Part shown: in pieces, positions 8,053 through 16,780 of the stretch
Layout of the letters: each line of letters opens with the position of its first letter
Numbering within the stretch: position 1 is the first letter of the stretch
DNA from: Microbacterium rhizosphaerae
Lineage (GTDB): Bacteria > Actinomycetota > Actinomycetes > Actinomycetales > Microbacteriaceae
DNA length: 64,000 bases
Direction of reading: 5' to 3'
Assembly: GCF_034120055.1 (NCBI RefSeq)
Contig: NZ_CP139368.1
Coordinates: 1,302,001 to 1,366,000, forward strand
The notes under the pieces: generated by a model
Database searches by the model: none
Told to the model about the DNA's origin: nothing
Seen by the model: only the letters and a program-made list of their open reading frames with translations
Made by a program: the position numbers and the translations under genes

Positions 8053-9014
8053 TCGGCGGCCTCCTTCCCGAAGGTGCGGACGAGGTAGAAGACGATCGGC
8101 ACGAGCGAGATCACGAGCAGCACGACGGCGAGCGCCGACCCGATGCCGATGACCTGGCCCTCACCCACGAGGTTGCGCACCACCAGGGCGGAGAGGAGCT
8201 CGAGTCCGTTGGTGCCGCCGTTGATGATCCACACGATGTCGAAGGCTCGCAGGGCCTCGATGATCGTGATCACGACGACGATGATGTTCGTGGGCCGCAT
8301 GACGGGGAACACGACACGGAAGAACGTCTGGGCGCCGTTCGCGCCGTCGAGGGCGGCAGCCTCGCGCAGCGAGGGGTCGACGCCCTTCAGCCCCGCGAGA
8401 TACAGGATCATGATGTAGCCCGCGTGCCGCCAGGTCGCGGCGATGAGGGCTGCCCACAGGTTCACACGGGAGTCGCCGAACCAGTCCACGGCGTGCGACG
8501 TGCCGGAGGTGCCGAGCAGGTTGTTCAGCAGACCGTTGTCCTGCGAGTAGAACAGCTGCCAGATCACGCCGATGAGGGCGAGGGAGAGCATGACGGGCAC
8601 GAAGAAGAACGACTGGTAGATGCGGGTGCCACGCAGGGGCCGGTCGAGGAGCACCGCGAGCAGCAGCCCGAGGGGCGTCGCGATGACCGCCAGGAAGACC
8701 AGCCAGATCACGTTGTGCAGCACCGCCGGCCAGAACGGCGGGTAGTCCTTGAGGATGTAGAGGTAGTTGTCCAGCCCCGCGAAGCGCAGGTTCGTGATGG
8801 ACAGGCCGTTCCACTTCGTGAACGAGAGGAACACCGAGGCGACCGTCGGGATCCAGATGAGGAGCGCCTGGATGAGGGTCGGGATGGCGATCATGATCGC
8901 CAGGACGACCTTGTCGCCCCCGGAGAGCTGACGCAGGCGGTGGCGCCGTGCCGGAGGCTCGTGAACCTCCGGCACGCGCTCCGCGGCGACGGTGTCCGTG
9001 CGAATCGCGGTCAA
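8049..9014 (-). CDS. carbohydrate ABC transporter permease, MalF type
   Basis: This 321-residue CUT1 permease forms a heterodimer with the MalG-type protein downstream. It has a cytoplasmic N-terminus of about 35 residues, six transmembrane segments and an EAA loop starting REAAALDGANGAQTFFRVVF. The start is an uncommon TTG at 9014, supported by GAAGGG about 7 nt upstream and by the codons ACC GCG ATT that follow. It begins 13 bp after the binding-protein gene ends, in the same operon. Confidence 0.92.
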   Translation of the reverse strand: MTAIRTDTVAAERVPEVHEPPARRHRLRQLSGGDKVVLAIMIAIPTLIQALLIWIPTVASVFLSFTKWNGLSITNLRFAGLDNYLYILKDYPPFWPAVLHNVIWLVFLAVIATPLGLLLAVLLDRPLRGTRIYQSFFFVPVMLSLALIGVIWQLFYSQDNGLLNNLLGTSGTSHAVDWFGDSRVNLWAALIAATWRHAGYIMILYLAGLKGVDPSLREAAALDGANGAQTFFRVVFPVMRPTNIIVVVITIIEALRAFDIVWIINGGTNGLELLSALVVRNLVGEGQVIGIGSALAVVLLVISLVPIVFYLVRTFGKEAAE

Positions 9015-9027
9015 CGTCGGGCCCTTC

Positions 9028-10311
9028 TCACTGCTGCGAATAGAGCTGCTTCGCCTGCGACTCCATGTTCGCCAGATCGATCGTCCCGGACTTCGTGAAG
9101 TTCTGGAGCGCAGGGATCATCACGTTGCTGGCCATGGCCGGCAGCGCGTCGCGGTCGAAGAACTGGCTGATGTGGCCTGCCTTCGCGATGACCTGTCCGA
9201 GCATCTTCGTGAAGTCGCTGTACGACGAGGTGTCGGCATCCTTCGCGGTCATGATGTTCGAGGGGTCGGCCTTCCAGTACGCGAGCTGGCCGGCACCGGT
9301 GCCCATGAAGGCGAGCATGTCCTTCGCCGCCTGCGAGTCGGCGCCCTTCTTGGACAGGCATAGGCCGTCGATGGGCGCCTCGAGCGCCGTCTGGCCCTCC
9401 ATGGCGATCTCGGGGAACTCGAAGAAGCCGATGTCGGCCGCCACGGCCGGGTCGGTGAACTGCTGCATCACGAACGAGCCGAGCAGGTACATGCCGGCCT
9501 GCTTGTTCCCGACCTTCTGGGCGGCGTCCTGCCAGGTGAGGCCGAGGGCCGCCGGGTCCTGGTAGGGCCGGATCTCGTTCCAGGTGTCGAAGACCTTCTT
9601 GACCTTGTCCTGGTCCCAGGATTCCTTGTGCGCGCAGAGGTCGAGGTGGAACTGGTAACCGTTCAGGCGCATGTTGATGTAGTCGAACGTGCCCATGGCC
9701 GGCCAGCCGTCCTTGTCGGCGAACTGGATGGGGATGATCCCGTCGGCCTGCATCTTCTTGGCGAGCGTGACCAGGTCGTCCCACTTCGTGGGCACCGCGT
9801 AGCCCTTCTCCTGCCACAGCGACTTGCGGTAGAAGTAGCCCCACGGGTAGTTGTAGTTCGGCACGAAGTACTGCTTGCCGTCGTCGCCTGTGGAGGCGGT
9901 CTTCATGGCGTCGCTGTAGTTGCCGCCGACCTTCTTCCAGACATCGGAGACGTCGCCCAGCAGGTCGTTCTTGGCGAAGTACCGCATGCGGTAGCCGGCG
10001 AACCAGGTGAAGGCGTCGTCCGGGCTGCCCTGCAGGTAGTTGTTGATCTTCTCCTGGAACGAGTTGTGGTCGCTCGTGTTGACGGTGACCTTGTCGCCGG
10101 ACTTCTTCTCGAAGGCCGCGACGAAGTCGGCATACGCCTTCTTGGGCACGGGGTCCGAGGCGTTCGAGCCGAACGTGAGCGACCCGGTGCCCGAGGAGCT
10201 GGGGGCCGACCCGCCCGTGCAGGAGGCGAGCGTGAGGGCCAGCGCGCCGGCGCCGGCGCCGGCGAACAGCTGACGTCGGTTGAGCGTGACGTGAGACAAG
10301 GATTGAGGCAT
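9028..10311 (-). CDS. sugar ABC transporter substrate-binding lipoprotein
   Basis: This 427-residue extracellular solute-binding protein captures sugars for the two permeases downstream. The N-terminus LNRRQLFAGAGAGALALTL has a twin-arginine motif (residues 11-16), and LASC places the lipid-modified cysteine at 31, so it is probably a Tat-exported lipoprotein. The start ATG at 10311 has GAAGGAG about 7 nt upstream; the frame runs on to 10347 but that part includes the regulatory site. It is the first gene of the importer-glycosidase operon, transcribed from the promoter at 10365-10393 and likely repressed through the palindrome at 10347-10362. The Tat-lipoprotein combination is a little unusual for this family but occurs in actinobacteria. 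Confidence 0.9.
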   Translation of the reverse strand: MPQSLSHVTLNRRQLFAGAGAGALALTLASCTGGSAPSSSGTGSLTFGSNASDPVPKKAYADFVAAFEKKSGDKVTVNTSDHNSFQEKINNYLQGSPDDAFTWFAGYRMRYFAKNDLLGDVSDVWKKVGGNYSDAMKTASTGDDGKQYFVPNYNYPWGYFYRKSLWQEKGYAVPTKWDDLVTLAKKMQADGIIPIQFADKDGWPAMGTFDYINMRLNGYQFHLDLCAHKESWDQDKVKKVFDTWNEIRPYQDPAALGLTWQDAAQKVGNKQAGMYLLGSFVMQQFTDPAVAADIGFFEFPEIAMEGQTALEAPIDGLCLSKKGADSQAAKDMLAFMGTGAGQLAYWKADPSNIMTAKDADTSSYSDFTKMLGQVIAKAGHISQFFDRDALPAMASNVMIPALQNFTKSGTIDLANMESQAKQLYSQQ

Positions 10312-10346
10312 TCGCGACTCCTTCGTCGGTGCTGTGGGAATGGTCA

Positions 10347-10362
10347 ACGTGACCGGTCACGT
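10347..10362. promoter_or_regulatory. LacI-type operator, perfect 16-bp palindrome
   Basis: ACGTGACCGGTCACGT is a perfect palindrome with the central CG typical of LacI/GalR operators. It begins 3 bp downstream of the -10 box of the minus-strand promoter and covers the expected transcription start, a position suited to repression. It lies between the divergent importer operon and GH27 gene; the LacI regulator at 11761-12774 is the obvious candidate to bind it. Confidence 0.8.
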
Positions 10363-10364
10363 AG

Positions 10365-10393
10365 AAACTACTCCTGGACTCTCCGGAGGACAA
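10365..10393 (-). promoter_or_regulatory. promoter of the galactoside importer operon
   Basis: On the minus strand TTGTCC (10388-10393), exactly 17 bp, then TAGTTT (10365-10370). This places the transcription start near 10358, inside the palindromic operator. Confidence 0.6.
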
Positions 10394-10456
10394 CGGTCTG
10401 TCACCGGAGTGTTATGCGCGCGAGGCGTCCGCCGCCCGCCGCGTATCGTGTGCGGT

Positions 10457-11770
10457 GTGACGCGGAACCGCCTGACCGCCCTCGCTGTCGCGGCGGCCGC
10501 GCTGGCCGGCGCACTGTCGGGGTGCACGACGGCGGCCGCTCCGGTGCCCACGGCTCCGGCCGCCTCCCGCCCGCCGACCGTGCTGCAGACCCCGCCGATG
10601 GGGTTCAACGACTGGAATGCGTTCGGGTGCGACGTGGACGAGGCCGACATCCGCGCTGCGGCGGATCTGCTGGTGACCACCGGCCTGCGCGACGACGGAT
10701 ACACCTACGTCGGCATCGACGACTGCTGGATGGCGGGGCGCGATGCCGCCCCCGGCAGCCGAGCGCGGGCCGCCGCAGGACGCGACGCGTCGACGCACCG
10801 GCTCGTGGCGGATCCGCGGCGGTTCCCGAGCGGCATCCCTGCGCTCGTCGCGTACATCCATGCCCGTGGGCTCAAGGCGGGGATCTACGAGAGCGCCGGC
10901 ACCACGACGTGCGAGGGGCTCGCCGGAAGCCTCGGCTACGAGGCCGTCGATGCGCGCACCTTCGCGCAGTGGGGCATCGACTACCTCAAGTACGACAACT
11001 GCGGCGCCAAGTCCGTGACCGTCGACGGCCGGCGCATGCACTTCACGGCCGATGAGGCGGGCTACCGGGCGCGCTACCAGCGCATGGCGGATGCGCTCGC
11101 GGGCGTCGACCGCCCGATCGTGCTGAGCCTGTGCGAGTGGGGGATCCACGAGCCGTGGATGTGGGCGCCGGCCATGGCGGGCCTGTGGCGGACGACCCAC
11201 GACATCAAGGACCGCTACGCGAGCATGCTCGCGATCTTCGAGCAGAACGTCCGTCTCGCCGCCTACGCCGGACCCGGCCGCTGGAACGACCCCGACATGC
11301 TCGAGGTCGGCAACGGCGGCATGACGGATGCCGAGTACCGCAGCCACTTCGCACTGTGGGCGATGATGGCGGCGCCGCTGCTCATCGGCACCGACCTGCG
11401 CTCGGCGACGCCGGAGACCCTGGCGATCCTGGGCGACAGGGACCTCATCGCCGTCGACCAGGACGAGCTGGGGACACCGGCCCGCGTGGTGTCGCAGGCG
11501 GGGACGACATGGGTGCTCGCGAAGCCCCTCGCGGACGGGGACGTGGCCGTCGCGCTCTTCAACGCGGGCGATCAGCCGACGCGCATCGACACCACGGCTC
11601 GCGCGATCGCAGTGCGAGGGGGCGCCCTGCGGCTGCACGACCTGTGGTCGGGCGAGGTCATGAGCGCCGGCTCGTCGTTCGGTGCGACCGTCGCACCGCA
11701 CTCGACCGTCGTCTACCGCGTGACGGTGGAGGGTCAGCCCTCGCCGTCCGCGTCCGCGGGTCAGGGCTGA
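10457..11770 (+). CDS. secreted alpha-galactosidase lipoprotein, GH27
   Basis: This 437-residue GH27 enzyme is exported: the hydrophobic signal ends in ALSGC, so Cys23 is the probable lipidation site. The TIM barrel starts with PPMGFNDWNAFGC; the nucleophile is Asp180 in DYLKYDNCG, and the acid/base Asp lies in WNDPDMLEVGN. A short C-terminal beta domain follows. It would strip galactose from alpha-galactosides or galactomannan at the cell surface and feed the importer encoded divergently. I chose GTG at 10457; there is no Shine-Dalgarno, and a TATCGT box 8 nt upstream hints at leaderless transcription. The open frame extends to 10334, through the operator, and is not used. Its 3' end overlaps the convergent regulator gene by 10 bp. 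Confidence 0.9.
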   Translation: MTRNRLTALAVAAAALAGALSGCTTAAAPVPTAPAASRPPTVLQTPPMGFNDWNAFGCDVDEADIRAAADLLVTTGLRDDGYTYVGIDDCWMAGRDAAPGSRARAAAGRDASTHRLVADPRRFPSGIPALVAYIHARGLKAGIYESAGTTTCEGLAGSLGYEAVDARTFAQWGIDYLKYDNCGAKSVTVDGRRMHFTADEAGYRARYQRMADALAGVDRPIVLSLCEWGIHEPWMWAPAMAGLWRTTHDIKDRYASMLAIFEQNVRLAAYAGPGRWNDPDMLEVGNGGMTDAEYRSHFALWAMMAAPLLIGTDLRSATPETLAILGDRDLIAVDQDELGTPARVVSQAGTTWVLAKPLADGDVAVALFNAGDQPTRIDTTARAIAVRGGALRLHDLWSGEVMSAGSSFGATVAPHSTVVYRVTVEGQPSPSASAGQG

Positions 11771-12774
11771 GGCGGCGCGGTGCTCTCGCGCACGACGAAC
11801 GTCGTCTGATCCGGCACCTCGCCGTCGGGCACCGGCCGCCGCTCGACGACCGCGATCAGGCGGCGCATCGCTGTGTCGCCGAGGGCGGTGAACCCCTGCC
11901 GGACGGTCGTGAGCGGCGGTGCCGCGTGCCGGGCCTCGGGGATGTCGTCGAAGCCGACGACGCTGAGCTCGAGGGGGACCTCGACGCCGGCCTCCCGAGC
12001 GGCGTGCAGCAGCCCGATCGCCATCTGGTCGTTCGAGGCGAACACTGCGGTGAAGTCACGGCCGGGGAGGATGCGCAGCCCGACCTCGTAGCCCGAATCC
12101 GCCGTCCAGTCGCCGCGCACCGGAGCGAGCGGCTCGAGATCGGCCTGCGCGAGCGCCTCCCGGTACCCCGCGATGCGCTGGTCGACCTCGGCCCAGCCCT
12201 CGGGTCCGGCGAGATGGAGGATGCGGCGATGCCCGAGCCCGATGAGGTGCCGGGTGGCGGCCACTGCGCCCACGCGCTGGTCGATGGCCGCCGTGTTGGC
12301 CGGGCCGCCCGACCATTGCAGCGTCAGCGACGGCATCGTTCCGAGCCGCTCCTGGATGAGGGGCCAGCTCGCCGCCTGGGGCGCGATCACGACGATGCCG
12401 TCCACGCCCCAGCGGACGAGCTCGTCCAGGGCCTCGGCGATCTCCTCCTCGCCGTCGGAGGCCGCCGAGACGCTGGCGAGCGCGTAGTCGTATTCGCGCG
12501 CGGCGCGCTCGATGGCGAGGGCGATGCTGGCGGGTCCGAACTCGCGCGGCGCCGTCGTGATGAGGCCGATCGTGCGGTGGCGCGAGGTGGCGAGGGTGCG
12601 TGCGGCGCGGTTGGGCCGGTAGTCGAGCTCCGCGATCACCGCGCGCACGCGCGCCGCCGTCTCCTCCGACATGCCGGGCAGGTCGTTGAGCACGCGGGAC
12701 ACCGTCTGCCGGGAGACCCCCGCCCGTGCGGCGACGTCGCGGATGGATGCGCGCGCCGGCGGCTTGGAAAGCAC
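11761..12774 (-). CDS. LacI family transcriptional regulator (galactoside cluster)
   Basis: This 337-residue repressor has an N-terminal LacI helix-turn-helix (SIRDVAARAGVSRQTVSRVL, about residues 10-29), the hinge region and a periplasmic-binding-protein-like sensor domain. It most likely controls the divergent importer/GH27 promoters through the palindrome at 10347-10362, with a galactoside as inducer; this is inference from position and operator type. The start is GTG at 12774 (TTG at 12777 is an alternative), with GGAAGGGG upstream. A TACGAT box at 12836-12841 on the minus strand could be its -10. It ends inside the convergent GH27 gene. Confidence 0.88.
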   Translation of the reverse strand: MLSKPPARASIRDVAARAGVSRQTVSRVLNDLPGMSEETAARVRAVIAELDYRPNRAARTLATSRHRTIGLITTAPREFGPASIALAIERAAREYDYALASVSAASDGEEEIAEALDELVRWGVDGIVVIAPQAASWPLIQERLGTMPSLTLQWSGGPANTAAIDQRVGAVAATRHLIGLGHRRILHLAGPEGWAEVDQRIAGYREALAQADLEPLAPVRGDWTADSGYEVGLRILPGRDFTAVFASNDQMAIGLLHAAREAGVEVPLELSVVGFDDIPEARHAAPPLTTVRQGFTALGDTAMRRLIAVVERRPVPDGEVPDQTTFVVRESTAPPQP

Positions 12775-12857
12775 CAACGTCGTCCCCTTCCGCTCGCTGC
12801 ACCCAGGACCCCGACGCACCGAGGCCGCTAGGCCGATCGTAGGGCCTGCGCATCCAC

Positions 12858-12880
12858 TGTGCGGCGGGTCCCGCCGCACA
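12858..12880 (-). terminator. perfect 11-bp inverted repeat after the GNAT gene
   Basis: TGTGCGGCGGG and its exact complement are separated by one base, giving a very stable hairpin just beyond the stop of the GNAT gene and before the regulator. There is no clear T-run, so it may act as an attenuating hairpin or be an operator instead. Confidence 0.55.
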
Positions 12881-12886
12881 ATGACG

Positions 12887-13474
12887 TCAGCCGCGGGCCA
12901 GACGCTCCTGCAGGCCGCGGCGCACCGCGGGCGACTCGCCGGCGATGATCGAGAAGACGACGGTGTCGCGGAGGATGCCGTCGGGTCCGATGCGGTGGTT
13001 GCGCAGCACCCCGTCCTGCTTGGCGCCCAGGCGCGCGATGGCCGCTCGCGACTGGCGGTTGTGCCAGTGCGTGCGCAACTCCACGGCGATCGCGTCGCAC
13101 GCCTCGAAAGCGTGGGTCAGCAGCAGGATCTTCGCCGCCGTGTTGACCTCGCTGCGCTGCGCCGCCGGCCCCAGCCACGTGTACCCGATCTCGACGTGCC
13201 GGCTGGGCTGGTCGATGTTGCAGAACGTCGTCTGCCCCACGATCTCGCCGGTCGCGAGCCGCCGCACGGCGAAGGGATTCATGGTCCCGGCATCCCGCAT
13301 GGCGAGCCGCGCTCCGACGTCGTCGGGGACGTCCTCGGGGCTCGGCACGCTCGTGTACCACGCGTGCTCGAGCCCGACGCAGGCTCGCGCCAGATCGGCT
13401 CCGTGGGCCGCCGCATCCAGCGGTTCGAGGCGGACGTGCGCGTTCTCGAGCGTGACGGGGGTCGCGAATTCCAC
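12887..13474 (-). CDS. GNAT family N-acetyltransferase (RimJ/RimL-like)
   Basis: This 195-residue protein is an acetyl-CoA-dependent acetyltransferase. The opening VTLENAHVRLEPLDAAAHG, the central GYTWLGPAAQRSEVNTAAK strand-helix and the later NRQSRAAIARLGAKQDGVL segment form the typical GNAT core of RimJ/RimL and related protein or small-molecule acetyltransferases. The substrate cannot be deduced. The start is GTG at 13474. A TAGGCT box 6 nt upstream, with no Shine-Dalgarno, suggests a leaderless transcript. That box overlaps the stop codon of mtlD, so the gene has its own promoter at the tail of the mannitol operon rather than being part of it. Confidence 0.85.
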   Translation of the reverse strand: MEFATPVTLENAHVRLEPLDAAAHGADLARACVGLEHAWYTSVPSPEDVPDDVGARLAMRDAGTMNPFAVRRLATGEIVGQTTFCNIDQPSRHVEIGYTWLGPAAQRSEVNTAAKILLLTHAFEACDAIAVELRTHWHNRQSRAAIARLGAKQDGVLRNHRIGPDGILRDTVVFSIIAGESPAVRRGLQERLARG

Positions 13475-13480
13475 CGATCC

Positions 13481-13486
13481 AGCCTA
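13481..13486 (-). promoter_or_regulatory. leaderless -10 box for the GNAT gene, overlapping the mtlD stop
   Basis: TAGGCT on the minus strand, 6 nt before the GTG at 13474; its TAG is the mtlD stop codon. Confidence 0.5.
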
Positions 13487-14662
13487 AGCGCCCTCCTCCG
13501 GCGCGGCGACCGAGCGCAGGGCCGCCTGCCGGGCGGCGACGACTTCGCGCACCGGTCGGTACAGCGGATGGTCGGGCTCGAGCCCGGTCACCGTCGAGGT
13601 GAGGGTGTCGGCATCCACGTCGCGCAGCATGACCTGGAGCTCGACGGCCTGCTCGTCGGCCGGGTCGTCGAACTCGAGCGCCGCGGCCATCGCCGCGACG
13701 AGCGCCCGCGTCGGCAGCCCGCGCTCGGCGGCCGCGGCGGCGGGCCCCACGAAGCGCTCGTTCCTCGAGAGCTTGCGCAGCGGCTGCCGGCCGACCCGCC
13801 ACACGGTGTCGGGCAGAGCCGGGTTGCGGAACCGCCGGAGGATCGTGGAGCGATACTCCGCGAGGTCCGCGGCGGAGAGCCCGTGAACGGCCTCGAGCAG
13901 CGCCGAGGTCTCCTCGAGGGCTGCCTCGACGCCGGCCGCGACGGCGGGGTCGGCGAGCGCATCCGCGATCGTCTCCCGACCCACGCGCGCCCCGAAGTAC
14001 GCGGTCGCGGCATGGCCGGTGTTGACCGTGAAGAGCTTGCGCTCGATGTACGGCGCGAGGTCGGGCACGAAGTGCGCGCCCGGGATGCGGGGCGGATCGT
14101 CGCCGAACGGCGGGCGCTCGATGGCCCACTCGTAGAACGCCTCGACCGTGACATCCACGCCGCCGCCGGCCGGCTGCGCCGGCACGATGCGGTCCACCGC
14201 GGTGTTGGCGAACACCGCGCGGGCGGCCAGCGCCTCCCACTCGTCGCCGGCGACGGCCTGCATCTCGCCCCGCAGCAGGTCGGTGGCGTTGATCGCGTTC
14301 TCGCACGCCATCACCTGGAGCGGGGCGAGGGATGCCGAGCGCCGCCGCAGCCCCTCCACGAGGAGGGGTGCGACGAAACGCAGGATGGTCGGGCCCACCG
14401 CGGTCGTGGCGACCTCGGCTGTCGCGACCTCGTCGGCCACGGCATCCGGGTCCACCGCGCTGTTGAGCGCGCGGAATCCCGTCACCACGGTGTCGCCGCC
14501 GCCCTCGCCCACGGCGTGCACCGTGTACTGAGGCGTCGCGTCGATCGCATCGACGAGTGCGGCGGCGACATCCGAGAAGACCAGCTCGTAGCCGCCCTGG
14601 TGCAGCAGCAGACCGACGAAGCCGCGCCCGATGTTGCCGGCGCCGAACTGGACCGCCTTCAT
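13484..14662 (-). CDS. mtlD: mannitol-1-phosphate 5-dehydrogenase
   Basis: This 392-residue enzyme oxidises mannitol 1-phosphate to fructose 6-phosphate with NAD+. The N-terminal Rossmann motif [16 protein letters not shown] and the catalytic-domain segments [15 protein letters not shown] and [15 protein letters not shown] are diagnostic of the MtlD family. The length matches the family (about 380). The ATG at 14662 overlaps the stop of the EIIA gene (ATGA), so it is translated as the last member of the PTS operon. A TAG stop ends the gene and doubles as the -10 box of the next gene. Confidence 0.94.
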   Translation of the reverse strand: MKAVQFGAGNIGRGFVGLLLHQGGYELVFSDVAAALVDAIDATPQYTVHAVGEGGGDTVVTGFRALNSAVDPDAVADEVATAEVATTAVGPTILRFVAPLLVEGLRRRSASLAPLQVMACENAINATDLLRGEMQAVAGDEWEALAARAVFANTAVDRIVPAQPAGGGVDVTVEAFYEWAIERPPFGDDPPRIPGAHFVPDLAPYIERKLFTVNTGHAATAYFGARVGRETIADALADPAVAAGVEAALEETSALLEAVHGLSAADLAEYRSTILRRFRNPALPDTVWRVGRQPLRKLSRNERFVGPAAAAAERGLPTRALVAAMAAALEFDDPADEQAVELQVMLRDVDADTLTSTVTGLEPDHPLYRPVREVVAARQAALRSVAAPEEGA

Positions 14663-15099
14663 GTCTCGTTCACGCTCGCCAGGAGGTCGAACAGCTCGTC
14701 CGCGCTCGATGCGCCCTTGAGCCGTGCGACGTCGTCGTCATCCGAGAAGAGGATGGCGATGCGGGAGAGGATCTCGAGGTGCTCGTCGCCCTTCCCGGCG
14801 ATGCCGACGACGAAGCGGACCGGTTCTCCGCCCCAATCGACACCGCCGTCGTACCGCACGAGCGAGAGCGCGGATGAGAGGATCTCGTCCTTCGCCTCGT
14901 TCGTGCCGTGCGGGATCGCGAGCTCGTTGCCCATGTACGTCGACACGGTCTGCTCACGATCCTTCATCGCGCCGTAGTACGCGGCGGTGACCGCGCCGGC
15001 ATCCTCCAGGATGCCGGCGGCCTCCCGCATCGCCTCGTCCTGCGTCGCTGCTTCCGGGTGGATGCGCACCCGGTCGCGGGTCAGAACATCGTCAGACAT
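14659..15099 (-). CDS. mtlF: PTS mannitol transporter subunit IIA
   Basis: This 146-residue EIIA of the fructose-mannitol class passes phosphate from HPr to the EIIB domain of the transporter. The active-site histidine is His64, in [14 protein letters not shown]. The start ATG at 15099 has GAAGGGG about 7 nt upstream. It follows mtlA by 19 bp and overlaps mtlD by 4 bp. EIIA is a separate protein here, as in many Gram-positive mannitol systems. Confidence 0.93.
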   Translation of the reverse strand: MSDDVLTRDRVRIHPEAATQDEAMREAAGILEDAGAVTAAYYGAMKDREQTVSTYMGNELAIPHGTNEAKDEILSSALSLVRYDGGVDWGGEPVRFVVGIAGKGDEHLEILSRIAILFSDDDDVARLKGASSADELFDLLASVNET

Positions 15100-15118
15100 G
15101 TGAGATCCCCTTCGTGAC

Positions 15119-16780
15119 CTACTCGCCGTGCTTCTGCTGCTCGCGCACCGTGTCCACGACCTCGTCGTACCGCGGCGAGTTCATGAAGTTGTCCACGGTG
15201 ACGTGGATCGCGTTCGGCGCCTTGGCCCGTGCGCGATCGGTGAGCTGGTTCTGCGTGATGATCAGGTCCTCCGAGCCGTCGAGGTTCGCGATGGCCTTGT
15301 TGACGACCGTCACGTTCTCCACGCCCGCCTTCTTGACCTTGTTCCGCAGGACGCTCGCCCCCATCGCGGAGGAGCCCATTCCGGCGTCGCACGCGAACAC
15401 GATGTTGTGGATCGGCCGCTCGGAGACCACGGTGCCCGCGGCGATCGCATCCGCCGCCTCGGAGCCGTACGTGTCCAGCTGCTCGCCCTCCGCGGCCGCA
15501 TTGGCCGTGGCGCGTGCGCGCAGACCCGACAGCGCTGCCGACTCCTTGCCCTTGTTCGCCTCGGTCTGCGCGATGGCGCTCGTCAGGTCGCCCGCCCCCT
15601 CGGTCGCCATGTCACGACGGCGGGTGCGCAGCAGGAAGACCGACGACAGCAGGAACGAGACCGTCGCCGCCAGCAGCACCGACAGGAGCACGACCAGCAG
15701 GTTCGGCACGCCCGGAGGCAGGGCCGCGATCGTCACGGCGATGATGGATCCCGGCGCGGCGGGGAACCGCAGACCGCCGCCCAGGAACTGGTTCGTCGCG
15801 ACGCCCGTCATGCCGCCGGCGATCACCGAGATCAGGAGGATCGGCTTCATGAGCACGTACGGGAAGTAGATCTCGTGGATGCCGCCGAGGAACTGGATGA
15901 TGATCGCACCCGGTGCGGAGGCGCGTGCCATGCCGACGCCGAAGAACGAGTACGCCAGGAGGACGCCCAGGCCGGGGCCGGGGTTCGCCTCGATGAGGAA
16001 CAGGATCGACTTGCCGGTGTGCGCGGCCTGCTGGATGCCGAGCGGTGTGAAGACGCCGTGGTTGATGGCGTTGTTCAGGAACAGCACCTTCGCCGGCTCG
16101 ACGATGATCGACAGGAGCGGCAGCAGGCTCTGGTTCACGAGCCACTGCACGATCGAGCCGAGGCCCTCGCTCACGAAGGTGATGACCGGTCCGAAGGCGA
16201 AGAAGCCCACGACGGCCAGGATCATGCCCAGGATGCCGGCCGAGAAGTTGTTGACCAGCATCTCGAAGCCGGGGCGGATCTTGCCGTCCCACAGCTGGTC
16301 CATCTTCTTGCAGACCCACGCCGCGAACGGACCCATGATCATCGCGCCGAGGAACATCGGGATGGTGGTGCCGACGATCACGCCCATGGTGGCGATGGAT
16401 GCGACGACGCCGCCGCGCTCGCCGTAGACCATGCGACCGCCCTGGTTGGCGATCAGCAGCGGCAGCAGGTAGGTGATCATCGAGCCGACCAGACCCACAT
16501 ACTGCGGGAAGGTCTTGCCGTCGGCCCCGGTCGCCAGGGTCGTCATGGCGTGGCTCCAGCCGATCTGGTCGGCGTTGCCGAAGCCGCCGAGCATGTCGGC
16601 GACCGGGTGCCACCAGCCCAGCCATCCGGCGGAGATGAACAGGCTGGTGATGAGGCCCCAGGCGATGAACGCCGCGATGTTCGGCATGATCATGCCGGAG
16701 AGGAACGTGCCGAAGCGCTGGATGTGGACCTGCGCTTTGCGGCCCGCACTCGGGGCCTGTGGGGGTGACGTCGTTGTCAT
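15119..16780 (-). CDS. mtlA: PTS mannitol transporter subunit IICB
   Basis: This 553-residue protein imports mannitol and phosphorylates it. Residues 15-360 are the EIIC membrane domain, starting VHIQRFGTFLSGMIMPNIAA, with GGIHEIYFPYVLMKP as the conserved substrate-site loop. After a linker the EIIB domain carries the phosphocysteine Cys464 in IVFACDAGMGSSAMG. The ATG at 16780 overlaps the ptsI stop (ATGA) and has GAGAGG upstream. The frame continues open to 17317, but that is a shadow of ptsI. Confidence 0.93.
   Translation of the reverse strand: MTTTSPPQAPSAGRKAQVHIQRFGTFLSGMIMPNIAAFIAWGLITSLFISAGWLGWWHPVADMLGGFGNADQIGWSHAMTTLATGADGKTFPQYVGLVGSMITYLLPLLIANQGGRMVYGERGGVVASIATMGVIVGTTIPMFLGAMIMGPFAAWVCKKMDQLWDGKIRPGFEMLVNNFSAGILGMILAVVGFFAFGPVITFVSEGLGSIVQWLVNQSLLPLLSIIVEPAKVLFLNNAINHGVFTPLGIQQAAHTGKSILFLIEANPGPGLGVLLAYSFFGVGMARASAPGAIIIQFLGGIHEIYFPYVLMKPILLISVIAGGMTGVATNQFLGGGLRFPAAPGSIIAVTIAALPPGVPNLLVVLLSVLLAATVSFLLSSVFLLRTRRRDMATEGAGDLTSAIAQTEANKGKESAALSGLRARATANAAAEGEQLDTYGSEAADAIAAGTVVSERPIHNIVFACDAGMGSSAMGASVLRNKVKKAGVENVTVVNKAIANLDGSEDLIITQNQLTDRARAKAPNAIHVTVDNFMNSPRYDEVVDTVREQQKHGE

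Noticed and set aside
13070..13090. GCGCAACTCCACGG, similar to the terminal repeat of the nuclease unit
   Set aside because: It is inside the GNAT coding region and matches only about half the motif; coincidence from codon use is likely.
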